From contig JAFRPL010000013.1 of NCBI GenBank assembly GCA_017429165.1, positions 32,139-96,138 on the forward strand: DNA of 64,000 nt. Reading direction: 5' to 3'. Made by a program: the position numbers and the translations under genes. Source of the stretch: Clostridia bacterium (GTDB lineage: Bacteria; Bacillota; Clostridia; Oscillospirales; CAG-382). How positions within the stretch are numbered: the first letter of the stretch is position 1; every line of letters starts with the position of its first letter. The notes under the pieces are model-generated. The model made no database searches and was not told the origin of the DNA. It worked only from the letters and a program-made list of their open reading frames with translations. Positions 41,191-51,465 of this stretch are shown piece by piece.

Positions 41191-41700
41191 TCAGCTCCTC
41201 CCGCGCTTGAAAAGCGCGTAATACCTTGATATCATAAGTGTGAGCGCTATATCGTAGACGACGAAGATGAAGTTGCCCAGCAGATACACCCACCATACGA
41301 ACCCCAGCGGCTCGTCGCTCGCCACGGTAAAATACATGCCGAGCCAGATTATAAGCGTGAGCATCACGTTTGAAACGACTATCTTTACCGCCCACATAAG
41401 CGGCTTGTTCTTTATAAGTTCGCAGAATTCTTTGATTATGGAATACAGGCCGCCGTAAAACACGAAAACTATTGCGGTGTTCTTGTTGGGCAGCAGCACG
41501 AACGCAAGCAGTCCGGACGCGGCGTAAACGCCGAGCGCTGTCACCCGGTCGCATTCTATGCGCGCGATTATGACGAGTATCCCGGCGGCGAACGCAGCGG
41601 TCATATCGAGCGAGGTTATCACGCTGCCCAGCGACATCAAAAGCACCGCGGAAGCCGAAAGCACTCCGGCGAGCGCTACGCGTTTAGTCTTTTTTTTCAT
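41191..41700 (-). CDS. small multi-pass membrane protein
   Basis: A 169-residue hydrophobic protein with about five or six helices and a basic start (MKKKTKRVALAGVLSASAVL). The pattern of short loops and an N-terminal KRVALAGVL segment recalls the S components of ECF vitamin transporters, but no substrate motif or ECF ATPase gene is present, so that is only a suggestion. It lies 9 bp after the J-domain gene and 1 bp before yicC, within the long minus-strand run. Confidence 0.72.
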   Translation of the reverse strand: MKKKTKRVALAGVLSASAVLLMSLGSVITSLDMTAAFAAGILVIIARIECDRVTALGVYAASGLLAFVLLPNKNTAIVFVFYGGLYSIIKEFCELIKNKPLMWAVKIVVSNVMLTLIIWLGMYFTVASDEPLGFVWWVYLLGNFIFVVYDIALTLMISRYYALFKRGRS

Positions 41701-41709
41701 AACGTCCCC

Positions 41710-42306
41710 TCACCTGCAGCAGCTGCACATAAGATCGGCGCAGATGAGCCCGGTGCAGATATCGCATCCGGTGCATCCTCCGGTATCGGCGGTGTTGTAC
41801 GGCGAACTGCGGGCGGTGTTGGAAAACATATCGAGCATATTGCGGTATTCGGCGTTTGAAGGATCCAGTTGACATGCGAGCGTAAGATGCTCGCGCGCCT
41901 GCTGCAGCCATCCCTTGCGCATATATACCACGCCGGTGAGGAAATGCCATTCGGCGCTGTTTTTGTCGGGCTCGCGGTCGAGCAGTATCTCGGCTTCGGA
42001 TATGCGGTTCTGATTTAGCAGGTCGCGTATGCGGGCGTAACCCGAAGACGCGCCCGAACCGCCCGAATAACCGGAAGAGTAAGTATCGTTCCCGCCGCCG
42101 GTATATGTACCGCCCGAAGCGCGCATCCTGGTGATCGTGTCGTACGCCTCGTTGATCTCCTTCATCTTTTCGTCGGCGAGATCGGCGAGCGGGTTGTCGA
42201 CGTAGTTGTCGGGGTGGTATTTCTTTACCAGAGCGCGGTAAGCCTTTTTGATCTCCTCGTCGGACGCCTGTGGCGAAACGCCCAAGACTTTGTAGGGGTC
42301 TGTCAT
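41710..42306 (-). CDS. J-domain protein with Cys-rich C terminus
   Basis: The 198-residue protein opens with a J domain: [20 protein letters not shown] and the HPD tripeptide in KYHPDNYV, needed to stimulate Hsp70. After a Gly/Ser/Tyr linker comes a helical TPR-like region (about 95-165). The last 20 residues hold seven cysteines (CTGCDICTG ... CSCCR). No zinc-finger DnaJ region is present, so this is a specialised co-chaperone. The Cys cluster may bind metal. It overlaps the DUF5685 gene by 4 bp, which suggests that they work together. Confidence 0.85.
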   Translation of the reverse strand: MTDPYKVLGVSPQASDEEIKKAYRALVKKYHPDNYVDNPLADLADEKMKEINEAYDTITRMRASGGTYTGGGNDTYSSGYSGGSGASSGYARIRDLLNQNRISEAEILLDREPDKNSAEWHFLTGVVYMRKGWLQQAREHLTLACQLDPSNAEYRNMLDMFSNTARSSPYNTADTGGCTGCDICTGLICADLMCSCCR

Positions 42307-43160
42307 TTATCGGTTCCTTTCAGTTTATTCACCGCGGCGGCGAAACAATCCGCCGAGCCGAGCTGCGCGATATTGTAGACCAGTTTATCGTAAACGCTGC
42401 CGCCTGAACGTTCGTACGCGCGGCAGAACGCGTGGATGCTGTCGCGCAAAGTCTGCCCGATATCCCCGGCGGCGCCGATGACGGCGTCCGGAGAGCCGTA
42501 ATACTCCGCAAGTACATTGAAATTGCCCTTTTTTTCGTCGCGCAGGACGTCCTCGAACGCGTCTATAAGGTAGATATATCTGCCGATATGGTAGCCGCAT
42601 TCCCAAAGGATATCGCGTTCTTCCCCTTCGGTACCGTACGACGCGGCCAGCGCCGTGACGGTGGCAAAGGAATCCGAAACCAGATCGGGCGAAGGAACGC
42701 GCGATTTTTCAAGCCCGGCAAGCGACGAAAGCCGCTCTTTCACGTCTTCCGCAAGGCCCGGACACAGCGCCGAAGCGCGTTTGAACATACTGCGTGCGAA
42801 CAGCGCCCTGAATTTTGCCGCTATGCGCGCAAAGCCGCGGTCGTCGGCGACATCGTCGAGCGCCTTGTAATACAACAGTATTCCGAAAGCCGCCGATGTG
42901 TAAAGGGCGGATTCGTTTTCGCACAGCATACATTTCTTTTTGAGCGAATACGGACAGCGGCGCGTTTCCGCACACGCTTTGTCGCCGCATACCGCCATGC
43001 GCACCAGACACAGAAAGACGAAATCGTTGTTCAGAAGCAGCCGCGTAAAGCGCGAAACGCGCTTGCCGCCGATACGGCAGATGCCGCAGTAGACCGCTTT
43101 GTAAAACTCGTTTTCCTTGACCAGGAGTTCGGAGGCGCGGGGCTTTATGTAACCGAACAC
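42303..43160 (-). CDS. DUF5685 family protein
   Basis: The 285-residue protein starts [20 protein letters not shown] with CGICR and a cluster of cysteines ([23 protein letters not shown]), then an all-helical region with DDVADDRG and the Asp-rich [14 protein letters not shown], a pattern recalling prenyl-synthase-like folds but without proven activity. A GTG start at 43160 is preceded by AGAAGGAGG. It is the promoter-proximal gene of the minus-strand run and is coupled to the J-domain gene. I assign DUF5685 from its sequence; function unknown. Confidence 0.72.
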   Translation of the reverse strand: MFGYIKPRASELLVKENEFYKAVYCGICRIGGKRVSRFTRLLLNNDFVFLCLVRMAVCGDKACAETRRCPYSLKKKCMLCENESALYTSAAFGILLYYKALDDVADDRGFARIAAKFRALFARSMFKRASALCPGLAEDVKERLSSLAGLEKSRVPSPDLVSDSFATVTALAASYGTEGEERDILWECGYHIGRYIYLIDAFEDVLRDEKKGNFNVLAEYYGSPDAVIGAAGDIGQTLRDSIHAFCRAYERSGGSVYDKLVYNIAQLGSADCFAAAVNKLKGTDK

Positions 43161-43218
43161 GGCGACGCCTCCTTCTGAAAGTCATTATCTGCGCATATTA
43201 CAGTTATTTTATTATAGT

Positions 43219-43247
43219 ATAATAGCACAAACGAACCGAAAAATCAA
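43219..43247 (-). promoter_or_regulatory. sigma-A promoter of the 18-gene minus-strand run
   Basis: Minus strand: TTGATT (43242-43247) and TATTAT (43219-43224), 17-bp spacer, about 60 bp ahead of the GTG at 43160. Confidence 0.7.
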
Positions 43248-43292
43248 TAAATTTCGGTAAATTTAACGTTACATAAATTTTACCTGCAAATA

Positions 43293-43314
43293 TTTTTACG
43301 CGCGCGCGTAAAAA
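43293..43314. repeat. 22-bp perfect palindrome centred on (CG)5
   Basis: Five T, A, ten alternating CG bases, T and five A. It lies midway between the divergent promoters in the 317-bp gap 43161-43477, which holds no gene. It could be a cruciform or Z-DNA-prone site or an operator for both units. Confidence 0.8.
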
Positions 43315-43350
43315 ACCCGTATCACGCGTTTGTTTTTGCAAAAAAAACAG

Positions 43351-43379
43351 TTGCAATTCCACGCCGGGTGATGTATAAT
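43351..43379 (+). promoter_or_regulatory. sigma-A promoter of the gpmI unit
   Basis: TTGCAA (43351-43356) and TATAAT (43374-43379), 17-bp spacer. Confidence 0.8.
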
Positions 43380-43477
43380 ATCATATTGAATAATTATATA
43401 TGACGCCGTTTGCCGCCGTTCGGAACGTCCGGTTTCAGCGCCGGTGCGGCGTGGCGCATACAAGGAGAAGCAAAAAC

Positions 43478-45111
<1,634 letters not shown>

Positions 45112-45115
<4 letters not shown>

Positions 45116-45831
45116 TCATCAATTATATCAGACAAGGTGAGTTCCTCTACGCGATCCTTATGGTTTTCGCAGTAGTGACGGCGATGACTGTTCACGAATT
45201 CGCCCACGCTTACGCCGCCCACAAATGCGGCGACGACACGGCGTACGCTTTCGGCAGAATGACGCTGAACCCGCTCAAGCACATAGACGTGTTCGGCTTT
45301 ATATCGATGCTGCTTCTGGGATTCGGCTGGGCCAAACCGGTGCCGGTGAATATGCGCGGGTTGCGCAAACCGCGGCGAGATATGGCGATAGTTGCGTTCG
45401 CGGGGCCCGCTTCCAATTTTGTGCTTGCGTTTTTATGCGTGGGCTTTATGCGGCTTTTGTTTTTGCTGGTGTCGTCGGGCGTCATATCTTTCGGCTCGAC
45501 GTCGTTCGGCGGCAGGCTGTTCGATTCGTTCTATTTTCTGTTCGCCATATCCGCCATACTCAACGTGGGCCTCGGTCTGTTCAACCTCATACCGCTGCCT
45601 CCGCTCGACGGCTCCAAAGTGCTTTCTTCCCTGCTGCCGCATAAATGGAGCGCCAGGTATCTCATGCTCGAACGCTACGCGCCCATCATCATGGTCGTGA
45701 TAATAGCGCTTTCGTATATGGACATCCTCAGCCCGATATTCTATCCGCTCGAATGGCTGCGCGACAAAATACTTTACGTATTCTCGCTGCCGTACGTCTT
45801 CGGCGCTTACGCCTATTTCCTGCCATGGTAG
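45112..45831 (+). CDS. site-2 protease family protein (M50)
   Basis: A 239-residue multi-pass membrane metalloprotease: zinc motif VHEFAHAYAAH near residues 26-36 and the second motif NLIPLPPLDGSKV with the metal Asp. It belongs to the compact YwhC-like branch, without PDZ or CBS domains. The substrate is unknown; regulated intramembrane proteolysis is the family role. It overlaps gpmI by 4 bp (ATGA) and scpA by 7 bp. This site-2 protease/scpAB linkage is seen across Firmicutes. Confidence 0.9.
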
Positions 45832-46574
45832 GGCTGAATCTGAAGCTGGAGCAGTATGAAGGCCCGCTCGACCTGCTGCTTTCGCTCATACAAAAACACA
45901 AGATCGATATTTTCGATATCCCCATTGCCGAGCTGACCGATCAGTATCTCGAATATATAGAATCCATGGAAAAATACGATATGCAGATCTCTTCGGATTT
46001 TATATTCATGGCGAGCGAACTGATGTATATAAAATCACGCATGCTCCTGCCGGTACAGCCAAAGGACGAAGATCCCCGTCAGCCGCTGGTGGACGCGCTG
46101 CTGGAATACGGCAAAGCCAAACAGGCGGCGGAATTCCTGAAAACTCAGAGCGATATCTATTACGACCGCTTTGTAAAGGACCCCGACGTGCCCGAAACGC
46201 CGCCGGTATACGAACGCCGCCATTCGGTGGAGCTGTTGACCGAGGCGTTCATAAACATAAGCCGCCGCATGCCCGCCGGATCGGAACAGCGCGTTGAACT
46301 GTTTGAAAAATTAAGACACGAAAAGTTTTATACAGTCGAGGAAAAGACGGCGTTCACGCTGAAATTCCTCGGCGACCGCAAGAGACACAGGTTCGGTTCG
46401 CTCTTTGAAGACTGCCGCACCGTGGGCGAGACAGTGGCTACGTTTTTAGCGTTGCTTTCGCTCGTCGGCAACGGCCGAATAGAGATAATCCGCGGCGATT
46501 CCGGCGAACCGGAAGACCTGGACCTTGTACTGTTGGAAGAAACGGAGGTAAGCGATGAGCAATCTGCCGATTGA
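45825..46574 (+). CDS. scpA: segregation and condensation protein A
   Basis: The kleisin of the SMC-ScpAB condensin. The 249-residue protein starts with LNLKLEQYEGPLDLLLSLIQ and KIDIFDIPIAELTDQY, the ScpA signature, and ends in the winged helix (FLALLSLVGNGRIEI). The ATG at 45825 lies inside the last codons of the protease gene. It overlaps scpB by 20 bp. Confidence 0.95.
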   Translation: MVGLNLKLEQYEGPLDLLLSLIQKHKIDIFDIPIAELTDQYLEYIESMEKYDMQISSDFIFMASELMYIKSRMLLPVQPKDEDPRQPLVDALLEYGKAKQAAEFLKTQSDIYYDRFVKDPDVPETPPVYERRHSVELLTEAFINISRRMPAGSEQRVELFEKLRHEKFYTVEEKTAFTLKFLGDRKRHRFGSLFEDCRTVGETVATFLALLSLVGNGRIEIIRGDSGEPEDLDLVLLEETEVSDEQSAD

Positions 46575-47142
46575 TAATGCGCTCGAAGCCGTGCTTTTCG
46601 CTTCCGGCTCGCCTGTGAGCGCAGAGAAGCTGTGCGAGATATTCGGCGCCGAAGCCGACGAAATAAACGATTCCGCACGCCGGCTCGGCGAAAAGCTCGC
46701 CGACGGCATGAGCGGCATCGAACTCGTGGTCGTGGACGGAGCGTATCAGCTCTGCACCAAGCCGTGCTACGCCGATTATGTAAAAAAAGCGCTGGAACTG
46801 CGCAAGACCCCGCCGCTTTCACGCGCGGCGCTGGAAGTGCTCGCCATAGTTTCGTACAACCAGCCCGTGACCAAATCGTTTATAGAAACGGTACGCGGAA
46901 TAGATTCCGACAGCATAGTCAACACCCTTTGCGACAAAGGCCTGCTAAAAGAAAGCGGACATCTCGACGCGCCCGGAAGGCCGGTGCTGTTCAGCACTAC
47001 CGACGCTTTCCTGCGCTGCTTCGGGCTCGAAACGCTCGACCAGCTGCCGCAGATAGACGTCGAAAAGCAGCTCACGCTCGACGACGAAGAAGAGATCGAC
47101 GCCGTCCCCGCGCCCGCCGCAGAGACGGCGGAGGAAGAATAA
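46555..47142 (+). CDS. scpB: segregation and condensation protein B
   Basis: The 195-residue partner of ScpA: two winged-helix domains with ALEAVLFASGSPVSAEKL at the N terminus and SRAALEVLAIVSYNQPVTK in the second domain. An acidic tail follows. The start follows ACGGAGGTAA. With scpA it forms the regulatory part of the SMC complex; smc itself is not in the window. Confidence 0.95.
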   Translation: MSNLPIDNALEAVLFASGSPVSAEKLCEIFGAEADEINDSARRLGEKLADGMSGIELVVVDGAYQLCTKPCYADYVKKALELRKTPPLSRAALEVLAIVSYNQPVTKSFIETVRGIDSDSIVNTLCDKGLLKESGHLDAPGRPVLFSTTDAFLRCFGLETLDQLPQIDVEKQLTLDDEEEIDAVPAPAAETAEEE

Positions 47143-47789
47143 TGATCGCGCTCTGGATACTCTGCGGTATTCTGGCGCTGGCGCTGCTTGTGCTGATAAT
47201 AAAGCTCGCGGTGCGCATCGAATACTGCGGCGGATTATATCTGACAATAAGCGTGGGGTTCATACACGTCACACGCGGCGTTTCAAAGAAAAAGACAGAC
47301 GCGGAAGAACCCGAACAGCCGCCCGAAGAGCACAAAAAGAAAGAAAAAAAGAAGAAGACAAAAAGCGATACCGACGTTTCGCTCAAAGAACTGCTCCCTC
47401 TCGCGCGCGATACCGTGGCGGATGTGTTCGAAAAGACGAAGAAACACGTCAAGCTGGAACGCTATATACTTAAGATAAACGTAGCGACCGGCGACCCCGC
47501 TTCGACGGGCGTGCTATACGGCGCGGTGTGCGCCGCGGCGGGTCCGCTGCTCGCGCTGGCGCTTTCCGCAAGGCGCAAAACGCGCAAGGCGGGCGCGATC
47601 TTCACCGAGATAACCCCCGATTTTATAAGCGACAAGCCCGATATAATGCTCGATATCAAGTTTTCGACCCGCGTATGGCGCGGTCTGTGCATGACGATGC
47701 CGCTTATCAAAGGATATAAAAACTACCGCAAGCTTAAAAAGAAGAAGGAGAAACAAAATGAACGACATTCCGCTCAAACAGATAATTGA
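47142..47789 (+). CDS. DUF2953 protein (YtfI-like)
   Basis: A 215-residue membrane-anchored protein: one N-terminal helix (LWILCGILALALLVLIIKLAV), a highly charged Lys/Glu stretch (about 55-80) and a globular part with STGVLYGAVCAAAGPLLALAL. DUF2953 proteins pair with gerW (YtfI-YtfJ) in spore formers. The start shares one base with the scpB stop; the end overlaps gerW by 32 bp. Confidence 0.85.
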   Translation: MIALWILCGILALALLVLIIKLAVRIEYCGGLYLTISVGFIHVTRGVSKKKTDAEEPEQPPEEHKKKEKKKKTKSDTDVSLKELLPLARDTVADVFEKTKKHVKLERYILKINVATGDPASTGVLYGAVCAAAGPLLALALSARRKTRKAGAIFTEITPDFISDKPDIMLDIKFSTRVWRGLCMTMPLIKGYKNYRKLKKKKEKQNERHSAQTDN

Positions 47790-48240
47790 TTCCACGCTCA
47801 GCCAGATCGGCAGCGTCGCCGACGTCAACACCGTGATAGGCGACCCCGTCACCACCGCCGAAGGCACCACCATCATCCCGTTTTCCAAGGTGTCGGTGGG
47901 CTACGCTTCGGGCGGCGCCGACTACGACGGCAAAAAAGAAGATTCCGAAGGCAACAGAAACGTGCATTTCGCGGGCGGCAACGGCGCCGGCGTTTCGGTG
48001 ACGCCGCTCGGATTTCTCGTCATCAACAAAGACGGCACGGTGCACATGCTCGACCTCAAGCACCCCGAAACGTTCGAAGCTCCCGCCGATCCCGTGAGCA
48101 AGACGCTCAATTCGGTCAACGGGATAATTGAAAAAGCCCCCGAGATCGTAAACAAGATAAAAGACGCCATAGCCAAGCGTAAAGACGCCAAAAAAGCCGC
48201 CGAAGCCAAGGCCGAAGAAACCGAAGAGACCGAGAAATAG
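47758..48240 (+). CDS. gerW: GerW-family sporulation protein
   Basis: The 160-residue protein matches GerW/YtfJ: NTVIGDPVTTAEGTTIIPFS, VSVGYASGGADY, GVSVTPLGFLVI and a Lys/Ala/Glu-rich C-terminal tail. In B. subtilis GerW is needed for normal L-alanine germination. The start follows AAGAAGGAG inside the end of the DUF2953 gene. It is further evidence of sporulation. Confidence 0.93.
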   Translation: MNDIPLKQIIDSTLSQIGSVADVNTVIGDPVTTAEGTTIIPFSKVSVGYASGGADYDGKKEDSEGNRNVHFAGGNGAGVSVTPLGFLVINKDGTVHMLDLKHPETFEAPADPVSKTLNSVNGIIEKAPEIVNKIKDAIAKRKDAKKAAEAKAEETEETEK

Positions 48241-48287
48241 TTCATAAAAGCGCGCGCCCGCAAATATTATAAAGCGGGTGATGCGTT

Positions 48288-49448
48288 ATGAAAATCCGGG
48301 TCGCGGCGTTCGCCGCGCTGATCTCCGCGGCGGTGATGTTCGCGCCGGTGCTGTCTTCGTATCCCATATCACCGGCGTCGCAATCGTACGCCGGGCGGGA
48401 GCCTGATCCGTTCTGTTTCGACGACGCGGATCTGGTAAGCGTTTCAGCGCAGGCGGCGGTGCTTATGGAAGCCGAAAGCGGCAGAGTGCTGTTTTCCAAA
48501 AATCCGCACCTCAGACTTCCCATGGCTTCCACTACGAAAATAATGACCTGCCTGCTTGCGTGCGAGCTGTCGGACCGCGACGAGTTAATAACGGTGACCG
48601 CCGAAACTACCGGCATAGAAGGCTCGTCGGTATATCTGACCGCGGGCGAAACGCTGACGGTAAAAGAACTGCTGTACTGCGCGATGCTGCGTTCGGGCAA
48701 CGACGCGGCGCGTACGCTCGCCAAAGCGTGCGGCGGCAGCGTGAGCAATTTCGTTTCACTTATGAATCTGCGCGCGCGGTCGCTGGGGATGTACGACACC
48801 TGCTTTGCCAACCCCGACGGACTGCCCGAAGCGGGACATTACACCACCGCGTACGATCTGGCGCTTCTGACTGCAGCGGCGCTTAAGAACGACCTTTTCG
48901 CCGAGGTGTGCTCCGCCGTGCGCGTGACCGTATGCGGCGGAAAGCGTACGCTGATAAACCGCAACAAACTGCTCCCGCTGTATTCCGGAATGACGGGAGT
49001 TAAGACCGGATACACTCCCGAAGCCGGGCATTGCCTCGTCACTTCCGCCGCCCGGGGAAACGTGAAACTGGTGGCGGTGACGCTTAACGACGGCGATATG
49101 TGGTTCGACCACCGCATAATGCTCGACTGCGGGTTCAAGACTCTGCGCGACACGCTGCTTTTCCGCCCCGGCGAACTGCGCGCGGAGGCGGACGTCGCCG
49201 GGACCGACGGGAACACGGTGTTTTTCAGCAATCCCGAAACGGTGCGGGCGTCGCTTCCGCAAGGCGCGGAAATCACTTACCGAATAGAAAAGCCGCAGTT
49301 CGTATACGCCCCCGTAAAGCGCGGCGATACGCGCTGCCGGGCGCTTATCTACGCCGGCGGCGATCTGATAGCGATCGTTCCGCTGTGCGCCGAAAGCGAC
49401 GCGGAATACGAAAAACACAACCTTTTTGAAAGACTTACAGGCCGGTAA
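48288..49448 (+). CDS. D-alanyl-D-alanine carboxypeptidase (S11 family)
   Basis: A 386-residue secreted penicillin-binding protein that trims peptidoglycan stem peptides. Signal peptide at residues 1-26, then SxxK in MASTTKIMTC, SGN in RSGNDAARTL and KTG in GVKTGYTPEAGH. A C-terminal beta-rich domain follows. A DacF/DacB-like enzyme next to gerW and scpB is typical of spore formers and would shape the spore cortex or the vegetative wall. The 47-bp gap to gerW contains a short hairpin but no clear terminator. Confidence 0.92.
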   Translation: MKIRVAAFAALISAAVMFAPVLSSYPISPASQSYAGREPDPFCFDDADLVSVSAQAAVLMEAESGRVLFSKNPHLRLPMASTTKIMTCLLACELSDRDELITVTAETTGIEGSSVYLTAGETLTVKELLYCAMLRSGNDAARTLAKACGGSVSNFVSLMNLRARSLGMYDTCFANPDGLPEAGHYTTAYDLALLTAAALKNDLFAEVCSAVRVTVCGGKRTLINRNKLLPLYSGMTGVKTGYTPEAGHCLVTSAARGNVKLVAVTLNDGDMWFDHRIMLDCGFKTLRDTLLFRPGELRAEADVAGTDGNTVFFSNPETVRASLPQGAEITYRIEKPQFVYAPVKRGDTRCRALIYAGGDLIAIVPLCAESDAEYEKHNLFERLTGR

Positions 49449-50357
49449 ATGGAAAACAACGAAGGAATAAAACTGCAGAAATACGTTTCGGACTGCGGGC
49501 TGATGTCGCGCCGCAAGGCCGAAACCGAAATAGAAAACGGCGCGTTCACCATAAACGGCGTCGCCGCCGTTCCGGGCAACCGCGTATTTCCGGGCAAAGA
49601 CGCGGTGGAATACCGCGGAAAACCTGTTCTGCCGCAAAGCAAGAAGTATTACATCATGCTCAACAAGCCGCAGGGATACGTCACGACCACCTCCGACGAA
49701 CTGGGCAGAAAAAACGTCTGCTCGCTCGTCGACGTAAACGCGCGGCTCTACCCCGTGGGGCGGCTCGACTACAACAGCGAAGGGCTGCTGCTTTTGACGA
49801 ACGACGGCGAATTCGCCAACATTATGACGCATCCGCGCTACGAGCATAAAAAACGCTACCTCGTCACGGTAGCGGGCAGGATAGAAAACAACGCGCTGGA
49901 TATGATACAGCATATCCGCGAGCTCGACGGCGAACCGATAAACCCGGTCTCCGTCAAACTCGTCGAACGCAACGAAAACGCGAGCAAGCTGATCTTTACG
50001 CTTTCGGAAGGCAAGAACCGCGAGATCCGCCGCATATGCGAAAAAGTTGATCTGAGCATTATGCAGCTCAAGCGCTTTGCGCTGGGTCCGCTGCTTCTGG
50101 GCGAGCTTGCGCCGGGAGAATGGAGACATCTTACACCCAAAGAGATAAAGGAGTTAAAACGCAGTAATGATAACGACAAAACAAAGGGCTTACTTAAGAA
50201 AACTGGGGCAAACGACCGACGCTTTGTATCAGATAGGCAAAAACGGGATAATAGAAACGACGATAGAAACACTGGACGCCGCGCTGACGGCGCGCGAGCT
50301 CATAAAGATAACCGTACTGGAAACGTCGCCCGTAAGCCCAAAAGAAGTGATGGCTGA
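49449..50357 (+). CDS. rluB: rRNA pseudouridine synthase (RluB family) with basic tail
   Basis: The 302-residue protein has an S4 domain (IKLQKYVSDCGLMSRRKAE), the catalytic Asp in PVGRLDYNSEGLLLLTNDG and the GKNREIRRIC motif. The usual family end lies around residue 237 (LTPKEIKELKR). Here the frame runs 60 more residues as an Asn/Asp/Lys/Arg-rich disordered tail that overlaps yhbY in another frame for 191 bp. The gene begins right after the carboxypeptidase stop and has only a weak ribosome site, so coupling is likely. Modification of 23S U2605-equivalent is the expected role. Confidence 0.92.
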   Translation: MENNEGIKLQKYVSDCGLMSRRKAETEIENGAFTINGVAAVPGNRVFPGKDAVEYRGKPVLPQSKKYYIMLNKPQGYVTTTSDELGRKNVCSLVDVNARLYPVGRLDYNSEGLLLLTNDGEFANIMTHPRYEHKKRYLVTVAGRIENNALDMIQHIRELDGEPINPVSVKLVERNENASKLIFTLSEGKNREIRRICEKVDLSIMQLKRFALGPLLLGELAPGEWRHLTPKEIKELKRSNDNDKTKGLLKKTGANDRRFVSDRQKRDNRNDDRNTGRRADGARAHKDNRTGNVARKPKRSDG

Positions 50358-50460
50358 ACTGATGGAAAAGCTGAACTGCGAAGCCGTTCAGGTGATAGGC
50401 AGAAAAGTCACTGTCTACCGCCCGAACCCCGAAAAGCCGCAGATCACGCTTCCCCGCTGA
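50167..50460 (+). CDS. yhbY: YhbY-family ribosome-associated RNA-binding protein
   Basis: The 97-residue CRS1/YhbY (CRM) domain protein: LTTKQRAYLRKLGQ-like start, QIGKNGI motif (the GxxG loop), DAALTARELIKI and QVIGRKVTVYRPN. It binds pre-50S particles. The ATG at 50167 is supported by AAAGGAG at about 50146-50152, so the overlap with rluB is real. In many Firmicutes yhbY is followed by nadD then yqeK; nadD is missing here. Confidence 0.92.
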   Translation: MITTKQRAYLRKLGQTTDALYQIGKNGIIETTIETLDAALTARELIKITVLETSPVSPKEVMAELMEKLNCEAVQVIGRKVTVYRPNPEKPQITLPR

Positions 50461-50475
50461 ACGAAGGCGCCGCAT

Positions 50476-51072
50476 ATGGACAAGCTTGAACTTATAAAAT
50501 ACGATCTTTACGCGCAGGACCTGCGCCGCATAAAGCACATAGAAGGCGTGGCGGAATCGGCGATAGAGATAAAAAACCGCCATTTCCCGTTTATCACGGA
50601 CGAGACGGCGCTCTGCGCGGCGTATATGCACGATTTCACCAAGGAATATTCCAAGGAACAGCATTTCGCGATCTTCGAACGCTACGGCATAGAGCTCGAC
50701 GACTGCGAGGCGCGCACGGAAAAGCTGTGGCACGCAAAATCGGCGTACGCGCTGGCGAAATACGTCTACGCGCTCGACGATGAGATCTGCACCGCCGTAC
50801 TGTACCACACCACCGGACGCGCCGCGATGCAGCCGCTCGAAAAAGTGATTTATCTTGCCGATTATATAGAAAAAACGCGCACTTTCGTAGATTGCGTCGA
50901 CGTGCGCGACACCTACGCGATGTTATGCGAAAAACGCGACAAAAACGCGCTCGACTCGGCGATATTGTATTCGCTGGATCTCACTATAACCGATCTGCTG
51001 GAAAGCCGCAGGATGATACACAAAAATACCTTTGAAGCGCGGAACCACCTCTTAAAGGAAGGAATTGAATGA
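50476..51072 (+). CDS. yqeK: YqeK-type HD-domain Ap4A hydrolase
   Basis: A 198-residue HD-superfamily protein. Metal ligands are in RIKHIEGVAESA, AAYMHDFTKEY and LWHAKSAYALA. YqeK proteins cleave diadenosine tetraphosphate symmetrically to two ADP and matter in heat and oxidative stress. It overlaps rsfS by 4 bp. The order yhbY-yqeK-rsfS is a Firmicutes hallmark. Confidence 0.92.
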   Translation: MDKLELIKYDLYAQDLRRIKHIEGVAESAIEIKNRHFPFITDETALCAAYMHDFTKEYSKEQHFAIFERYGIELDDCEARTEKLWHAKSAYALAKYVYALDDEICTAVLYHTTGRAAMQPLEKVIYLADYIEKTRTFVDCVDVRDTYAMLCEKRDKNALDSAILYSLDLTITDLLESRRMIHKNTFEARNHLLKEGIE

Positions 51073-51440
51073 CAATGGAAAAGAACACTCACGAATATGC
51101 GCGCACCATAGCCGACGCCGCGGCTGCCGCTCTGGACGGCAAAAAAGCGCTGGACATAAACGTGCTCACCGTGGAAAAAAGCACCGCGCTCGCGGATTTC
51201 TTCGTAATAGCCGCCGGCACGTCGTCCACCCATATCAAAGCGCTCGCCGACGAGACAGAATTCAAGCTCAAAGAAAATCTCGGCGTGGAGCCGACTCACA
51301 TAGAAGGCGCGGACGACAAGACGTGGATCCTGCTCGACTACGGCTGCGTGGTGGTACACGTCTTTACGCGTCAGGCGCGCGACTATTACAAGCTGGACAA
51401 GCTTTGGGCGGACGCAGGCGCATCCTCTAAAGAAGAATAA
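51069..51440 (+). CDS. rsfS: ribosomal silencing factor RsfS
   Basis: The 123-residue protein binds L14 and blocks subunit joining in starvation. Motifs: DINVLTVEKSTALADFFVIA, GTSSTHIKALAD, and the C-terminal WILLDYGCVVVHVFTRQARDYYKLDKLW split here in two halves around VVVHVF. The ATG at 51069 overlaps the yqeK stop and follows AAAGGAAGGA; a second ATG two codons later is possible. Confidence 0.93.
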   Translation: MTMEKNTHEYARTIADAAAAALDGKKALDINVLTVEKSTALADFFVIAAGTSSTHIKALADETEFKLKENLGVEPTHIEGADDKTWILLDYGCVVVHVFTRQARDYYKLDKLWADAGASSKEE

Positions 51441-51465
51441 CGTATCTGCAAGGAAGTATAAAGCT

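Noticed and set aside
43240..43320. Replication origin (AT-rich stretch plus palindrome)
   Set aside because: No cluster of DnaA boxes and no dnaA/dnaN/gyrB genes nearby.
51441..51465. Possible T-box leader before leuS
   Set aside because: Only 25 bp separate leuS from rsfS, too short for a T-box, and no specifier or antiterminator sequence is visible.
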